NCBI GenBank assembly: GCA_034008185.1
Contig: CM067084.1
Location: 63,378,599-63,442,598 of the forward strand
DNA: 64,000 bases
DNA from: Gorsachius magnificus
Lineage: Eukaryota; Chordata; Aves; Pelecaniformes; Ardeidae
Direction of reading: 5' to 3'
The notes beneath the pieces are model-generated. The model did no database searches, had not been told where the DNA came from, and saw nothing but the letters and a program-made list of their open reading frames with translations. The position numbers and the translations under genes were made by a program. Positions 25,246 through 38,500 of the stretch are shown here, one piece after another. Each line of letters opens with the position of its first letter. The stretch's first letter is position 1.

Positions 25246-26353
25246 ATGGAGACACCTTCTGTGTTGGTGCAGAGTATGACAGCTCCTCAACTGAACTCTG
25301 CAGTGGTGTGCAACAGTTCAGGACAGAATATTACAGGTCCCCTTGAAGTGGCAGTAAAAGTTAACGGAAGCCAGCATTTGTGCAGCAGGGCACTGCTTAA
25401 AACTGTTCCTCTGATGAAAACTGCCAGAGCAATTTTTTTTTTTTTTTTTTTTTTTAAGCTGCAGATGATCAAGATCTCGGGTTTACATCTGTCTTTACTG
25501 CAGTAATGCAGAGATGAGCCCACTGAGTCAGGGTGGACACCGACTGCATGGGAGCTTGTTGTGTGAGACAGCTGGGAAAAGAGCTGTGGGGTTTGCTTTT
25601 TTTTACTGGAATAGACAAATACATGCGACCTATTAAAAAGTGTATATAAGATTATCTGTACTATTTGAGGGCTATTCATTTTTACATGGACCAGGGAGGT
25701 TGTAACTGGAGGGTGTGTAAAACCGGTGATGGGAAAGGAAGGCACGTGGTGTGGAATTGATGGTTGATGGAAGGGGCGAGATGAAGAAGATGGAAGTCAT
25801 AAATGATGAGGCAGCAGAAGGACAAGATGGGTCAGGATGAATAACAACACAGGAAGGGCAGCAGCAGAGGAGAGGCTAGGGGTAGTTTCCTTAACACCTC
25901 TCGTGTTGCCCACCATGACTGCGTTCTTTGGTGAATATTCTTTAAATGGTGGCATTTCAGAAGGACACAGCAGATTCGTGGGGGAATACTGCTTTGCTTG
26001 TTTCCCCCATCCTCCTAACTCCAGGTGACATTATAAGGGTGGACACAGGGTTTGAATTTACTCCCCTATAGATATATATGTCTCAGGATGGAGGCATGTT
26101 GCAGGTTGTGTGTGGGTGCATCTAAGGTGGCTCCTTAGAAGCCAATGTAATGTTATTTTCTGAAGGTCCTGAATCATGATGGAGCAGCCGGTGGCACGGC
26201 ACACCCGCTATGATGGAGGGGTCTGTGCTCTTGGTGCTTGCCAGCCCGAAAAGTTTGTGCTGAGGTGGTCCCCAGCGGGACAGATGCTGAGGAGTGGGTG
26301 GCTGGGAGGTGGCTGGTGCGCGCAGTGTGCTCCTCCTGCTCTTCGGGGAACCA
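25246..26353. other. Non-coding; 23-T homopolymer inside
   Basis: An uninterrupted run of 23 T occupies 25433-25455. It explains the poly-F and poly-K segments in the overlapping open frames at 25246-25506 (plus) and 25287-25745 (minus, 152 codons), which I do not regard as genes. Confidence 0.6.
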
Positions 26354-26425
26354 GAGGTTTTTGCAGTATCCAGGTCTGATACCTCTGATGAGGTTTTTGC
26401 AGTATCCAGGTCTGATACCTGGGAT
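26354..26425. repeat. 36-bp tandem duplication
   Basis: Two head-to-tail copies of 36 bp (26354-26389 and 26390-26425) begin GAGGTTTTTGCAGTATCCAG. They differ only at the end (CTCTGAT versus CTGGGAT). Within each copy TATCCAGGTCTGATA forms an imperfect inverted repeat. Because 36 is a multiple of three, the overlapping open frames simply repeat 12 residues. Confidence 0.95.
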
Positions 26426-29400
26426 GCAAACTGCATAAACTCGGGTCATTCCCCAGGTGTCGACAGGTTGCATGTGTCTTGTCAAAGGGACGGGTCTCTA
26501 ATTAGGAACGACTCAGAGCCACCTCAGGCGTCACTCTAAAGCACCGCTTGCCCTACCAGGAGGGCTCTCTTTCAGGTCTGTTGTCAATTTGCCTCTCTGC
26601 TTTATTTCTCTCTGCAATGGCTTTAAAATCTAGAGGAATTAGAAAGGGCAATTTTATGTGAAGATTTTGCAGTACCTGTTTGAATCTGTGCTTCTTGAAT
26701 CTGCGACTTTAGATGTTCCTTCTCTGGTCGGCAAATACAAAAGAGGTAGAATTTGTTCTCGTCCTCCCTTCCACCCCCTAAGTATTTTCTGTGCTCATTT
26801 GGCAAGGGGGAGTTCCTACATTCATTTGACTATTCTGAGGTCCAGCTAAGTGCTTGGATGTGTAAATGCCTGTCCTATGTAACCATGCCAAGTGAATTTA
26901 GGTTGACATCTCAATTTTGGAAGGTTTTTTTATCTTTGGATTCCAGCAGTTGCTTACTATTTTTTGGTGCGCATCACCGCTGTGGCCTGTTACGTAGGGG
27001 CCATCTGCTACCGCAGACTTACCTGGAGGGTGTGGAATTCACTGGTCCTGATTTTTCACCAGCCTGCCCCTTGTGTCACTACTCACAGCTGTGCAAAACG
27101 CCGCTGTTGTTCTTCGGCAGCAGTTTTGCATCCATTTTGCGCAGAGCTGAGTGACTATAGAGGATGCATGCCGGTGGAAAATTCACCTTGTGTTCCATGC
27201 TCCATCTTAACCAAGGCACGAACCGGCACCCTCATGGTCTGTTGACTGTAAATCTCTTACTTTTAGATGAGCTAAGAAGGAGCCTTGCCATGGCTAAGCT
27301 AGTGTGAATCACACTAAGCTTACATCAGCTAAAATAAACTCCCTTTTTCCTTCTGCGCACAGCCCTCCTCCTTCGTGCGGCTGGGGGGGTGGTTGCCTGC
27401 AGTGCCACAGCGTCCCCCTGCCACCGGGCTCCACGGGTCTTGGCAAAATTGCACTTTGGGGTTACTGCTCCCAGCCAGCATGGGGGTGCCAGCTTCGGGC
27501 AAAAATAATTCAAAATGGTGTGTTTCAGATAAGGGATCTCGGGAAGAAGGGGCTGGGTGCTGGTCGGTGGCGTTGCAGTTAGCTCTGTATTCAGTTCATC
27601 TGTCGTGCGGCTGTGCCTGTGTACGGAGTAGCTCAAGGTTTGTTCAGCTTTGGGGAGAGCAAGCGCCGCCCTTAAAAACTAAAACCTGCTCTTGAAGATC
27701 TTTTGAGGGAACTGTCAAGCCAGCATCTTGTTTGCTTTTTATTATGACGGAGCAGTAGTTAAAACTGGAGAGGGAAGAAGCCAGGCAGTGGAAGGACAGA
27801 CGTTCTCTTCCCCGGTGCCGTACAAGCGCCTGCTTCAGTCTGCTGCCATTTTGCTTGAGAGAGCTGGAGCACTTGAATTATGGTGACATCTATTAGAATT
27901 CAATTAGTGGTAGTTCACTGACCCAAATTAACATTCTTTGTTAAACTCAAGTTAGTGTATATGTATGCTATTTCCAGGCCAAACGGACCTGCATAGAAAA
28001 GAGGCTCCGAATCTCTGAGCTTGTTGGCAGTGTCTTAGTAACTGGATTCAGAGCACAAGCTTATCTAATGCCAGCGCTTTAGGCTGGCTAATAGAATTGC
28101 ACATGTCTGTGGTTTGTAATTAAACTCCGTGGAGCTCTGACTTGAGGAGAGCAGGGGGGAGGAGGAAGACAATGGAGGACATGGCGGGGGCCTCCCTGCG
28201 GCCTCTCAGCTCCTCCCATCCGGCCCGGGACGTGCTGGAGGTGGTGGAACTCTGCTGGGAAGGACATCCTGGCACGTGGGCTGGGTTGGAATATTTCGCC
28301 CTCGCTTTGCTTCTTATTTCACAGGCTCCTGATAGCATCAAATTTGCCCGGGTCCCAGATTTGAGGTAGTTGGCTTTGGTTTTGGGGCTACATTAACCCA
28401 CCCTTCTCATCCACTAAACTTTTCAGGTGCCCAATCCATGCCTTGCTGGGTTTGTCCGAGTGACTTGGGTGGTGCCTAGCATAGTCAGGCATAGAAATAA
28501 CACCACTGCCGTCCACAATGCCATTCAGCATCAGGAGAGGAAACCGAAGGAAATTCCCACTTTGTTCCTTTATCATGGTCTCTCTGTTCGGTGACTTGAA
28601 ATACTCCAGAGCTGTCCATGTGGTTGTGGTTTCCCTTTTTTTTTTTTTTTTTTTTTTTTTGTAAAAAAGCCCACTGCATGCTATTTACCTATGTCTGCAA
28701 CTTAGCGGGGGGGAGTTTGTGTGTGCTTCTGTGGCTTTATCCCTCTGGGAATGAGTGAATCGCTGGCCATGACCAACTATGATTTCATTTGAAAAGAAAA
28801 CACGACTTATTAGCAAACAGTTGTTAATGATTGATTTTAAAAGGGGAAAAAAAAAAGTCTGGTTTAGATATTTTTTCACAGACTCTACTTCCACACTGAC
28901 ATTTACACTAAGATAGTGGGCAGAGACGCGTTAGTCTGGATCTGTTCCCATGTGTCACTTCGACTAGTTTAAACTGTCACCCAGCATCTTAGAATAGGCA
29001 GCTTCATGTGTCTTGCAGATATCAGTCATTATATTTCACATTTTAATTTTAATGGTGACTGATGTAGATGTCAGGAAGAGTTGAGGCATTTGGGCATTGA
29101 ACTTACAGATATTTTTTCTTATTTAATAGAGTTTTGTGTAAGATACAGTTAACTATTGTAAGACTAAATTCACTCTTGGTGCAGGTGAATGTTTCCCATG
29201 TGTTTGGATTTGAATTTGACCTATAGAGAGCAAGCACTTTTTAGGATGCGGTGATTTTCCTTCATTATCTGTGCCTGTTTTCTGTTTGGTAACTTAGATA
29301 TACACATTTTAAATTTAAATACACCGATCCCTGTGAAAAAACAGCTAAATACATGTCAGCTTCCAGAAAGAACATCTTTCTGATGCTGACTGTGCCCAGT

Positions 29401-32400
29401 ATAAGGTAAAACTTCAGGAAATCTGTTTCCAATATACTTGAAGGCATTTATTTATCAGCAGCACAGATGGCACTTGAAATGCTGAATAATGATTGTTTAG
29501 AGCCAAGCTAAACGATGGCGCAAATGTAAAAGCGGACACAGGAATTCGCGTCTGTGTGGATTGCACCGCTTGTACAGACAGGTGATCAAATCTGCATGTG
29601 CAGACTCTGCTTTACTACTGAAATGGCCAAATGATGAGCTTAGACCCTGTGCTGGCCTTGGGAGCAGAGCGTAGGGCAGCTGGCTGCAGAGGTGAGGAAT
29701 GAACTGGCCATGTTATAAACTCCAAGTCCTGCTGGCCATGCTTGGAAGTGACAACTAAAGGAGTATGTTTTGTGTGCTCCAACCTTTGAGGCACTAAAAT
29801 TTAATGCTTTTTGGTTTGCCTTACCTGTATGGGCTGCAAAATCTCCGTCCTCCTCACAACAGTTCCTCCAGCCTTCATAAGCCTTCTGCAGGTTCTGGTG
29901 GCATGTTGCAGTGTGGGGACAGCGTGTCTGTGGTGGGAAAATATGCCCGACCTGAATCTGTATTGAATTCAGCATCAAGTTAAATGACACCCTGACCATC
30001 CCCCTGCTTGTGCTTTTTTTTTTTTAATATATGTGGACACTTCGATAAAACCTCTGTGTCTGATCTCTCACAAAGCCACTGCTGCGATGAGGAAGTGCTG
30101 CGGGGTTGGCAGGTGCAGTGTACGGCCATCGGGGAGACTCGCTGCTGCGGGCGGCGGGGGCTGCCTGGGGTTCGGCGCTGGCAGAGGGGCTGCGGGAGGG
30201 CTGCCCCCCACTCAGCCTCTTTGAGCTCCTCTTTGAGCTCTTGCTGGAGATGTGGGCTGCAGTCTCACAGAGGCACATCGGGGACTGAATGCCTCTCTGG
30301 TCCTTGCTGCATGCCCATGGAGCCTGCGGGCAGCCTTTGCCCCAGGTAGCAAGAGGAGACAAGGTGCAGAGAGAAAGACATAGAAGTATGAGGGAGCTGT
30401 AAACACGTGGGGAAGCAATAAGCATGTTGGGAAGTGTGATGGATGGCGGTATCAGTTCACTAGCAGCTTAACTGTTGCCGTTTGGTTTTAGGCATCGTAG
30501 AAAAAGAGAGTTTTAAGTGATAATATTGTGCTGGCACTCATCACAGACTGAATCTCCGCCAGTGCTGTACACTGCATCAACCCAGAGAGCCTTTGCTGGA
30601 ACCTTAATTCTGCAAAAACCCACAGTGTTAATCATAAGCAATCTTTTTTTTTTTTCCCCTGGCATCAAATGGTTGTGTTTCTTGCCATTTTTTTAGGATT
30701 AAAGTAAGAATAGGTTTTGCTGCAAAGACAGCATCATTCAAAGACTGTAGCTGACCGTTGCGCGCGGCAGCACCACATTCACTCTCCCTTCACATCTCCG
30801 TTTCTTCTAAGTTTGGCCAGTCCACCTCAAAAGCTGCGAAAGCCTCCTTCTCCCGTTTCAGCTCTTTCCTAGCTGTTCATTTCTTTACTGCTGCCATCTG
30901 GTATGGGACCCCTTTCATCTGCAGATTCCCCATCTCTCTCCTGATCGACGCAAGCAGCCAAAATTCAAATCTACGGTTGGAGATTTTATTCCTCCTGCTG
31001 TCCTCCCTCCTCTTCTGAGACGAGGAGGGATGGTACCCGGTAATTCCCTCTGCGATAGGTTTCTGTTGCTTGACCTACACGTAGATCCTTGGCTAGGGGC
31101 ATGGCTGTGGTGGTGTGACAGAACTCGGCTGTAATGAGAAGGCATTTGGAAAGTCCTGAAAACATTTCTTTTAAAGGGTTTGTGTGCAAATATTTTGGTT
31201 TTCATGTTCTGGTTGGATTAGGGAAGAAGTTTGCTTTCTTTATAAATCAAACATCTCTAATGTGCTTTTGCCTCTAATTCTCATACCTCTTCATATTCCC
31301 ATCAATAGAGAAGAAGGTGGAAATTCGAATCAGTGGAATTAATGCTGTTTGCAAGACATTCCTGCTCCTAGTTTCAGGCCAGTTTTGAATGTGCAGTAAT
31401 AAAGCAAAGGGACATTCTGTGGCAGAATATATTTTTCTTGTTGGATTTACATGTGATATTAAAAAAATCAGTGTCCATAGAATAGATGAAATAACATTTT
31501 AGTACTCCATTGGCTACATTCTCTTCAGGGGTTGATACAGAGTGGCATTTGCTCTGTGGTGCAGAAAATAATCTGTTAAAGAAAAAAAGATCTGTACACC
31601 TGTAACCTACACTGTGAAAAAAAAGCCTTTAGACTAGCGAAGAACACTAGTATGGCTGTGACATTGAGACTGGAGAAGAGTTAATAAAATGTTGAGAAAG
31701 TTTTAAATGAAAAGTAAAATAAGGGAAAAGCAGTCAGCTTCCTTTATCATCAAACCCCCCAATGCTAATGAAATAGTTCGTACATTTTATTGCTTTACTA
31801 GGGTTCAAAGTTCTCTTCTGAATTTTGTTTTTGCACCAAAATTCAACAGCCTTGAGCGCGTATTAGTGCCTTGTGTTGGAGTAATTAGCCTGCATTTTAA
31901 GTTTATTAGTGGACTGACTAATGTACTCTTAAAAGACTTTATTTGGAAAAAAGTCAATAAATGAAGCCAATAGAGCTCTTGAGAGTTTGTGCCACATACA
32001 CATTCACACATAGAAAATCATGTTATCAATTTTCATTTGACTTTTAATCAATTACAGTGACAAAGAGATGATTTGAAGTCAATTTTCTGTTGGTGCTAAA
32101 TTAGTGTTTGATCACAGATGTTTACTCTGGCGACTGCTTTCTTTTGCAGAAAGCCTTGTAGAACTGGGTTGCAGAGACTGATGCTTCTCATTTTCAGGTG
32201 ATTAGCAGGTTTTTCTCTATTTTGCTGCTTTTAGCAGCATGAGGGATGCGCTGCTGCTGGGATATGACTGTGTGGGAACCTCTTAAGATAAACATGGAAT
32301 TTAGTAATGAAGCTTGGCGTTGACTTAGAAGTGCCGCTCTTTGAACGGAGGTGCTCCTTCTCAGTGATCCAGCACTAAATCAGTTCTCAGAACAACAGAC

Positions 32401-32456
32401 TCCTCCATCCCATCTGTTTAGATTTGTAAAATATATGCTAACAATAGCTTTTGACC
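26426..32456. other. Long non-coding stretch, no gene seen
   Basis: About 6 kb without a recognised gene. An uninterrupted run of 25 T is at 28636-28660. A GC-rich patch at 30083-30220 has about 11 CpGs and gives rise to overlapping open frames on both strands (up to 133 codons). A 12-bp tandem (CTCTTTGAGCTC twice) is at 30217-30240. No transposon was recognised. Confidence 0.55.
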
Positions 32457-32529
32457 AAAAGAACATTTTGATTCCTACTTATTTTTAAGGAACAAAAGAA
32501 CATTTTGCTTCTACTTATTTTTAAGGAAC
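32457..32529. repeat. 36/37-bp tandem duplication
   Basis: Two copies, 32457-32493 (37 bp) and 32494-32529 (36 bp), start AAAAGAACATTTTG and end CTTATTTTTAAGGAAC. They differ by one deleted base and one substitution in the middle. The high identity indicates a recent slippage or duplication event. An AGAAGAAGAAAAGAAG purine tract follows immediately. Confidence 0.95.
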
Positions 32530-35500
32530 AGAACACAGAAGAAGAAGAAAAGAAGAAAAAGCTATAAAAATAAATGTGAAAAACAAGATGCTAGGGTTCT
32601 TTGCAAGAGAGTCAGCGAATCAATTCCGAAAGCATTTCTTTTTCTTTTTTTATTATGCCCCTTCTTTATTTATCAGCAGTTTAAAATAGATAGGCCAAGA
32701 CTTTTCGTTCTCTATTCATAGGAGAGCGATTCCTGAGACCACATAGCAGGCATGTGTGGAAAACTACTCTGTCTTCTTTTGGATTCCTCTGTTGGTATTC
32801 AGAATGTTGTTTTGATGTTTAAAATCACATAAACCCAAGCTTAAGACCAGATTTTGAAGTGGTCAGTGCCCTCAAATGCAGCCAGATTTTCTAACAGCAC
32901 AATTCTTATTTAAATTCCAGTATGGGTTGCCAGAGAGCAGGTGCTAAATGCTGGGATTTTTTATTTTTTGAAATCTGTGTGTCATACTAAGAGATGCAGG
33001 ACACTGAACATCGCTGAGAATCCAGCCATAGAAAAATAGTGCATAAAATGCAAACCATAACACACACAACCCAAACCCATCATATAAATCAGCCTAAATC
33101 ATCAAAGCGATAGATCAAACAAATGCCTCAAAATTCAATTCTCTCTCTCCTGTCATTCTCCCCAAATGCTTTGCATAATACCCTGAAGATCAGCAAACAG
33201 ATTTTGCCTGGTATGCAGTAAAGCGAGGAATGCATTTTATTGAGGGACCATGGAATAAAAGGACCCACCAGGAGCCTTGGCTGTGCTAAACTGAGATTGT
33301 AATACCAGTGGCATTGCAAAGAGAAAATACGGAGGTTTTTTTCAGTTAGACTTTGGTCATTTATTGTTAATTGTACTTAAAGGTTACTGATTTAATGCAA
33401 CTGATAATCCCTGAATCCTGACTGCATAGGTTGAAAACCATAGGTTATATTTGGAGTCTACAGCTGCCTGAAAATCAGTAGTTTGGATAAGAAGATTCGT
33501 AATGCCTCGTAGCAAAATTTCTACTTCATGAAACTATTAAAGGGTTAAGTTCACCAAATTGCCAGCCCCAAAGAAAGTATTTTGGCTTGTATTCTTTGGG
33601 ATTTGCCTTCCTTTCCTGTCTCATATCCAAAAAAGTACTGAAGAAAACAGAAGAGTAGGAAAGAAAGCAGGAGAAGGGACAGTTTGCTCATTTCTTGATG
33701 AAAAGTTAGAAAAATTCTACACAACCGGTAATTACTTGTTTTATTTTTATTTTGCTGAGGCAACACCCTTCTTTTACCTATATTTACCAGATGTTTTCCA
33801 TCAGTAATACTGGGATTCGGTCTCGGAGAAAGGCTGTGGTTTCCTGCTGAGCTGCTCGCGTGCCAAGGCGGTGAAGCATCTGGTTGGTGTACCCGGATGT
33901 GTCCCGCATCCCGCACCAGCTTTTCGGGAAGGAGATGGAGTACCACAGGGAGATACGAAAAGCGGCTGAACTCCCCTGTTCGCCTCGCTGTGTGTAAGAG
34001 GTGGGCAAACTCGGTGCTGACAGTGGTGGGAAGGTTAATCTCTGTTAAACCGGGTTTTCCCTCAGCTGTGCTGGAGGAGCGTGACCCCGGGGGTGGCACG
34101 GTGCAGGCACTTGGTCTCGGTGGCGGTGGCTTTGCAGCCCGCAGCGCCGCACACCAGGACTCAAGGAACGGGCTTTGTCTAATTGCAAACCCCTAATTTC
34201 AAAAAATTGGATTTTGATCTCTGCATGCTACCTGATGAAAGGATGAAGGAGGGATTTGGCAGGGAGTCTGGGGGGGCTGTAGCCCCCTCCCTCTATGGGT
34301 AGCGGTAGGTTTGGTGGTGCGTGCCTATGGCACCCGCGCGGGCTGAGGCTTCATCCAGCGTGGAGCAGGTTGTGCAAGTAAACTGCATTAACACCCTTGC
34401 AATGAGAATCCTTGTGACTCTTAATAACAATGCCACATCTGCAGCTATAGCCCAGCCGTTTGTAGCCTGACCGGTGCACAGACCCTTCTTTGAAATTTCC
34501 CCCCGTGACCTCTAAATTCAGTACATTAGCATATGCAAATTGTCCACTCATGTACAATCTGCTTTTTTTCAGTCATTTATAAAAAGTCATCTCAGTGAAC
34601 GGTGATAGCAAAGCCCAGTATTTTAAAGACGGTGTCTTCAGACTGCAGGAGGTGGAAAAACATTGCTTTGGCCATTCCTGTGCCTTGACTGTCTAAGAAT
34701 AGAAGCTGGGGAGCTAATCAGGTCTTTGTGCAATGCTGGTTTTATTTTACAAGCCTCTCTTTCGATTGCAAGCCCAACATGCTATCCTTACCTCTTCTAT
34801 TACACTGTTTTCTTACAGCATTTTACTGGGGGGTTGCGTTTAATGGGATAATCTGAGGATCTGATTCACTTCCCGCATGACACGAATACATCTCTCCTGA
34901 TTTTTAATCTTACTTTCTATTGAAGTAAATAAGAATTATTTGTATCTCAGGAGGAGAATTGGAACCTGGATTATTGGGGGTTTTTTGGTTCCAGTTCTAT
35001 TTTACAGGTTAATGTATCTTTTTGGAAATACCATATGTGGCAACTCTGTCTTAAATAATTGTTCAGTAGAAGACAACTCTTCTAGTACTAAATTGCAGTC
35101 TGCTTGTGGGCTGAGGTTTTTCTGCAAGAGTGAATAAAAGCTGCTTGCCTTGTCTTTCTTTCTTCTACTTTACTGCAGCAGGGAGTGCTCCCAGTGCTGT
35201 CCAGAAAGGCTCTTTTTCACCATCCTTTCTTCTGTTTTCCATTTGTCAGTTTTGGACTAGAACATGAAGAATGAATTAGGCAGTCGGGGTGAATCTGCTC
35301 TATTGGGAAGGGCCTGGTTAAGTCTAGAGATAACGAAGGGTTTTGTAAAACTTTGAAAAAAATGTCATTATGCATTAACCTTTAAATCTGTAAGTATCAA
35401 GTGAGCTTTATATATAATATGACTTAGCAGGAGAAGAAAGGGCATTTAAATACTGTCAGAAATTAATGATGAGGGGGTGCCTGGAGAGCTTCACGACAGA

Positions 35501-38500
35501 AAAGTATCACATTCTTCGCTGCTTTACCTTTGTATTGGAATAAATACTCAAACTAAATTTAGCCGGTGTGATGTGGAGGCAGTGCGGCTTCAGCATTTCC
35601 ATCAGGATTGACCCTTTCCAGTTGGTCTTGCTGCTGGAATCGATAGTAGGGTGACGAGCCACTTGCAACATGCAGGAAGCCAGGCAGGGACAGAGGGACA
35701 GAAGGACACCGTATGGAAGGGGGCTGGTCCCAGGGGCAACCAGGAGCGGCCGCAAGCTCCTCCGTGGCACAGCTCTGGACGCTCGTGTTTCCTCTGCGGA
35801 TTCTCACCCGCCTTTCCGGCGGGCTGCGGTGGACCCTTCAGGGCCATCAGGTTTGTAGCGAGGCTTCTGTCTGCCTGCCTCGCTTAGCAGTCTGGCACTT
35901 AAGAAGGGGATATTTAACTTGAAAAACGGTTTATTTTATAGAAGTTCCAGCCAGCGTGATGTTTATTAAAACAGCCATAAAATTCCCTGCGTACCACATG
36001 AAATTCAGCTTGATAATGGTAGCGCTGCTCTTGTGATTATGGAAGCACACAGCAGCTGATCTGACAAAGAAATAAATTCAAATCACATGTTCCCAACCCT
36101 CAGCCGTGCGAGAAATACGGGTCTTGAAAGCCAGTGCTGGGAGGCGGTACGGGGAGCGGCAGCGGGCTGCACCAACTTTCAGCTTGAGGTTCCTCATCTC
36201 AATTCAAGCTGAAATCAGTTACCGCAACCTGATGGCTTTGTAGTAGTTCGGATAATATGGAGCGATTGCCTTAAGTCCGTTTCCTCCGTTACCGGTAGCA
36301 CCAGTGAGGCAGCCTTCAGGGGAAGCCTCCGAAGGGCTTGGGGAATGGGCATGGGGCTGAACCCCCTGCCTTGCGCAGGGACCTTGTTCCCAGCCACCGG
36401 GAGAGACTTCTCATCAGTGCCGCGTAGGCTCCCTGGGCACATTTGGGATGCAAGACCTAGGGCTGCTGTTCCCACAGGGAGCCAGAAAGCTGGGAGCCCA
36501 TGTGGGAAGGGTTGAAATGGCACTGGGGATCATTACCAGTGAATTGTCAAAACACTGGGTGGTACAGCTAGTGATTGAGATCAGAGATATTAAATGCTTT
36601 AAAAATGAGCATTTCACATTTTTTAGTGCCATTTTATTGTGTTTTCATTAGAAAAATAAAAGGTCAGTATCCTGGCAGGACATTACATTGTCAGTCCTAG
36701 GCTCTTCAGGGCTCCGTCTCTAGCTATTTGTTGCTTTCAGTTTTATCTCCTGCTGAAATTCACGTGAGAGAGAGCAAATAGACACATCCTGGGTAAAAGT
36801 TAGGTGTAGCGCATGCCAGAGTGAATGGATGCCTTTTAATTTAGGAGACTACATCAATCACATGAATGTTATTTGGACTAGCACGCGTGTTTGGAGCAAG
36901 CAGGCCATGAATATTTAAAAGAGCCCACAGATGAGAAGCCTTCAGGAGGCTGACAGGCTGACTGGTATTTGCACATATCACAACATTTCCGTAGAAATAC
37001 TGCAATAGCCACCCTCGTAAGTCAGATTAGTTGTGTTAGTTTAGTTGTGTGCAAGTATTATGCAGCCCTGGGTTCTTCAGTCCAGTTTATTAACACGCCG
37101 GTCTGTTAATCCTCACTCCTATTCTGCTATTAAACTTACTTGCTTTCTACCTGCACGGGATGAAGTCTGCCTAGGTGCAAACGTGGGGTAAATAGGTGGC
37201 TGAGGCTTAGGCTCAGAGCAGAAGCTGTCTGCATTGCTGTGCAGGGAACAGCCTCATCCCGAGGACCAAGAAGCCCCCAGCTCTATGGCCACCATTTTTC
37301 TGGGGGACAGGCAAGTTGCTTTGTGGTTGGCACAGTCATCTGGGAAGGAGTCTTGCTCTGTCTTAGCACAAAAATCGATGAGATGTGCTTCCACGTAGCC
37401 TTGAGCAGAGGTTTGGAGCATCAAGGCACAGCAAAATAGCTGCGAGCGTGCGGCCGGAGAGCTCGTGCCAGAGCCGTGCTATGAGGCGCAGACCTGGTTG
37501 CCAACCCCCCAGGCTGACCTCGGCGTATAGACGTAAGCCCAGATAGGTAAGTCTAGCTGCATCTTTGCTAGGACCAACAGCCAGAGCTCTCCTCAAGTAC
37601 AAGCTAGTGCTTTTTTTGTCTATGTCATCTTAGCATCCCAGTCCCAGGGCTTTTGTGCTTTCCTCCTCTTTCTTTTTTTTTTTATTTTTACAGCGTTTTT
37701 GTGACTAGTTAGTTTTGCTCTCCTTCGGTTTTGCTGAACCACTGCTTCAGCTGCTACTTCGTCCTGTACCATCTGCACTGTATTTTTCTTAGCTGCTTTG
37801 CCTGTAACTACGCGCAGGAGAAAATACCCGTCTGTTAAAGGCTGAGGTATTAGACAGAGGGAGAGACGGTTTTAAATAGGTATTACAGGCATGTCAAACT
37901 AAGTTAAACAGAGAAGATTAGACAAAAAATGTCCCAGGAAAATCTGGGTGGCATTTTAGTCTCATCAAAACATGAAAAATGATCAGAAGAGAGGTAGAAG
38001 GAAAAGGCTGTTTAATCTGAGAATCTCCCATTCTAGTTAGATTTCTGATGTTCTTCCAAAATACAATGATCTTACCATGACATGAAGATGATGATGTGCA
38101 ATCGACTGTATCAACAGTTTCACAGATGTTTATTTGAAGTTTAATGTTAATGAAATGCAGAGATGTGCCTTGTACATTCTTTTTGGTTTTTTCCTCTCCT
38201 CAAGTCCCAGTTTTCTCGTTTGGTCTGTCTAATAGTGGAATTAATTTATCTCAGTTAGTACCTGAAGAACAACAATCCTCAGAAAATATTTTCGTGAATG
38301 ACCACGGGAGGAGTCCTGTGTTTAAGAGGGGCCAGGACGGAACAAAGGGAGAGGTTAAAAATGAGTGAGCCTGTGGGACAAAAGATCTCGATTGGGGTCT
38401 ACTGGAAAATCCTATGCTGCAGCTTATAGCTTGGCAGGTTTAAACTCCCTTGTCACCAGGACTGAATTTATCATTATTAAAAGTACTAAGTAACATGTCA

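Noticed and set aside
25287..25745. 152-codon minus-strand open frame
   Set aside because: It contains a poly-lysine segment from the 23-T homopolymer and resembles no known protein.
28636..28660. 25-T run as the tail of a minus-strand retrocopy
   Set aside because: No TTTATT (antisense AATAAA) follows and the adjacent sequence matches no transcript I know; it is treated as a homopolymer.
33551..34099. Longest open frame, 182 codons on the minus strand, with a hydrophobic stretch near its end
   Set aside because: A rough estimate from stop-codon frequency puts the longest chance frame in 64 kb at about 160 codons, so this is not exceptional. No family or domain is recognisable, and the hydrophobic part comes from A/G-rich DNA read antisense.
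34533..34540. POU octamer ATGCAAAT here and at 41749, 43732, 58703 and 63850
   Set aside because: In AT-rich DNA a few octamers per 64 kb are expected by chance on two strands, and these are not clustered.
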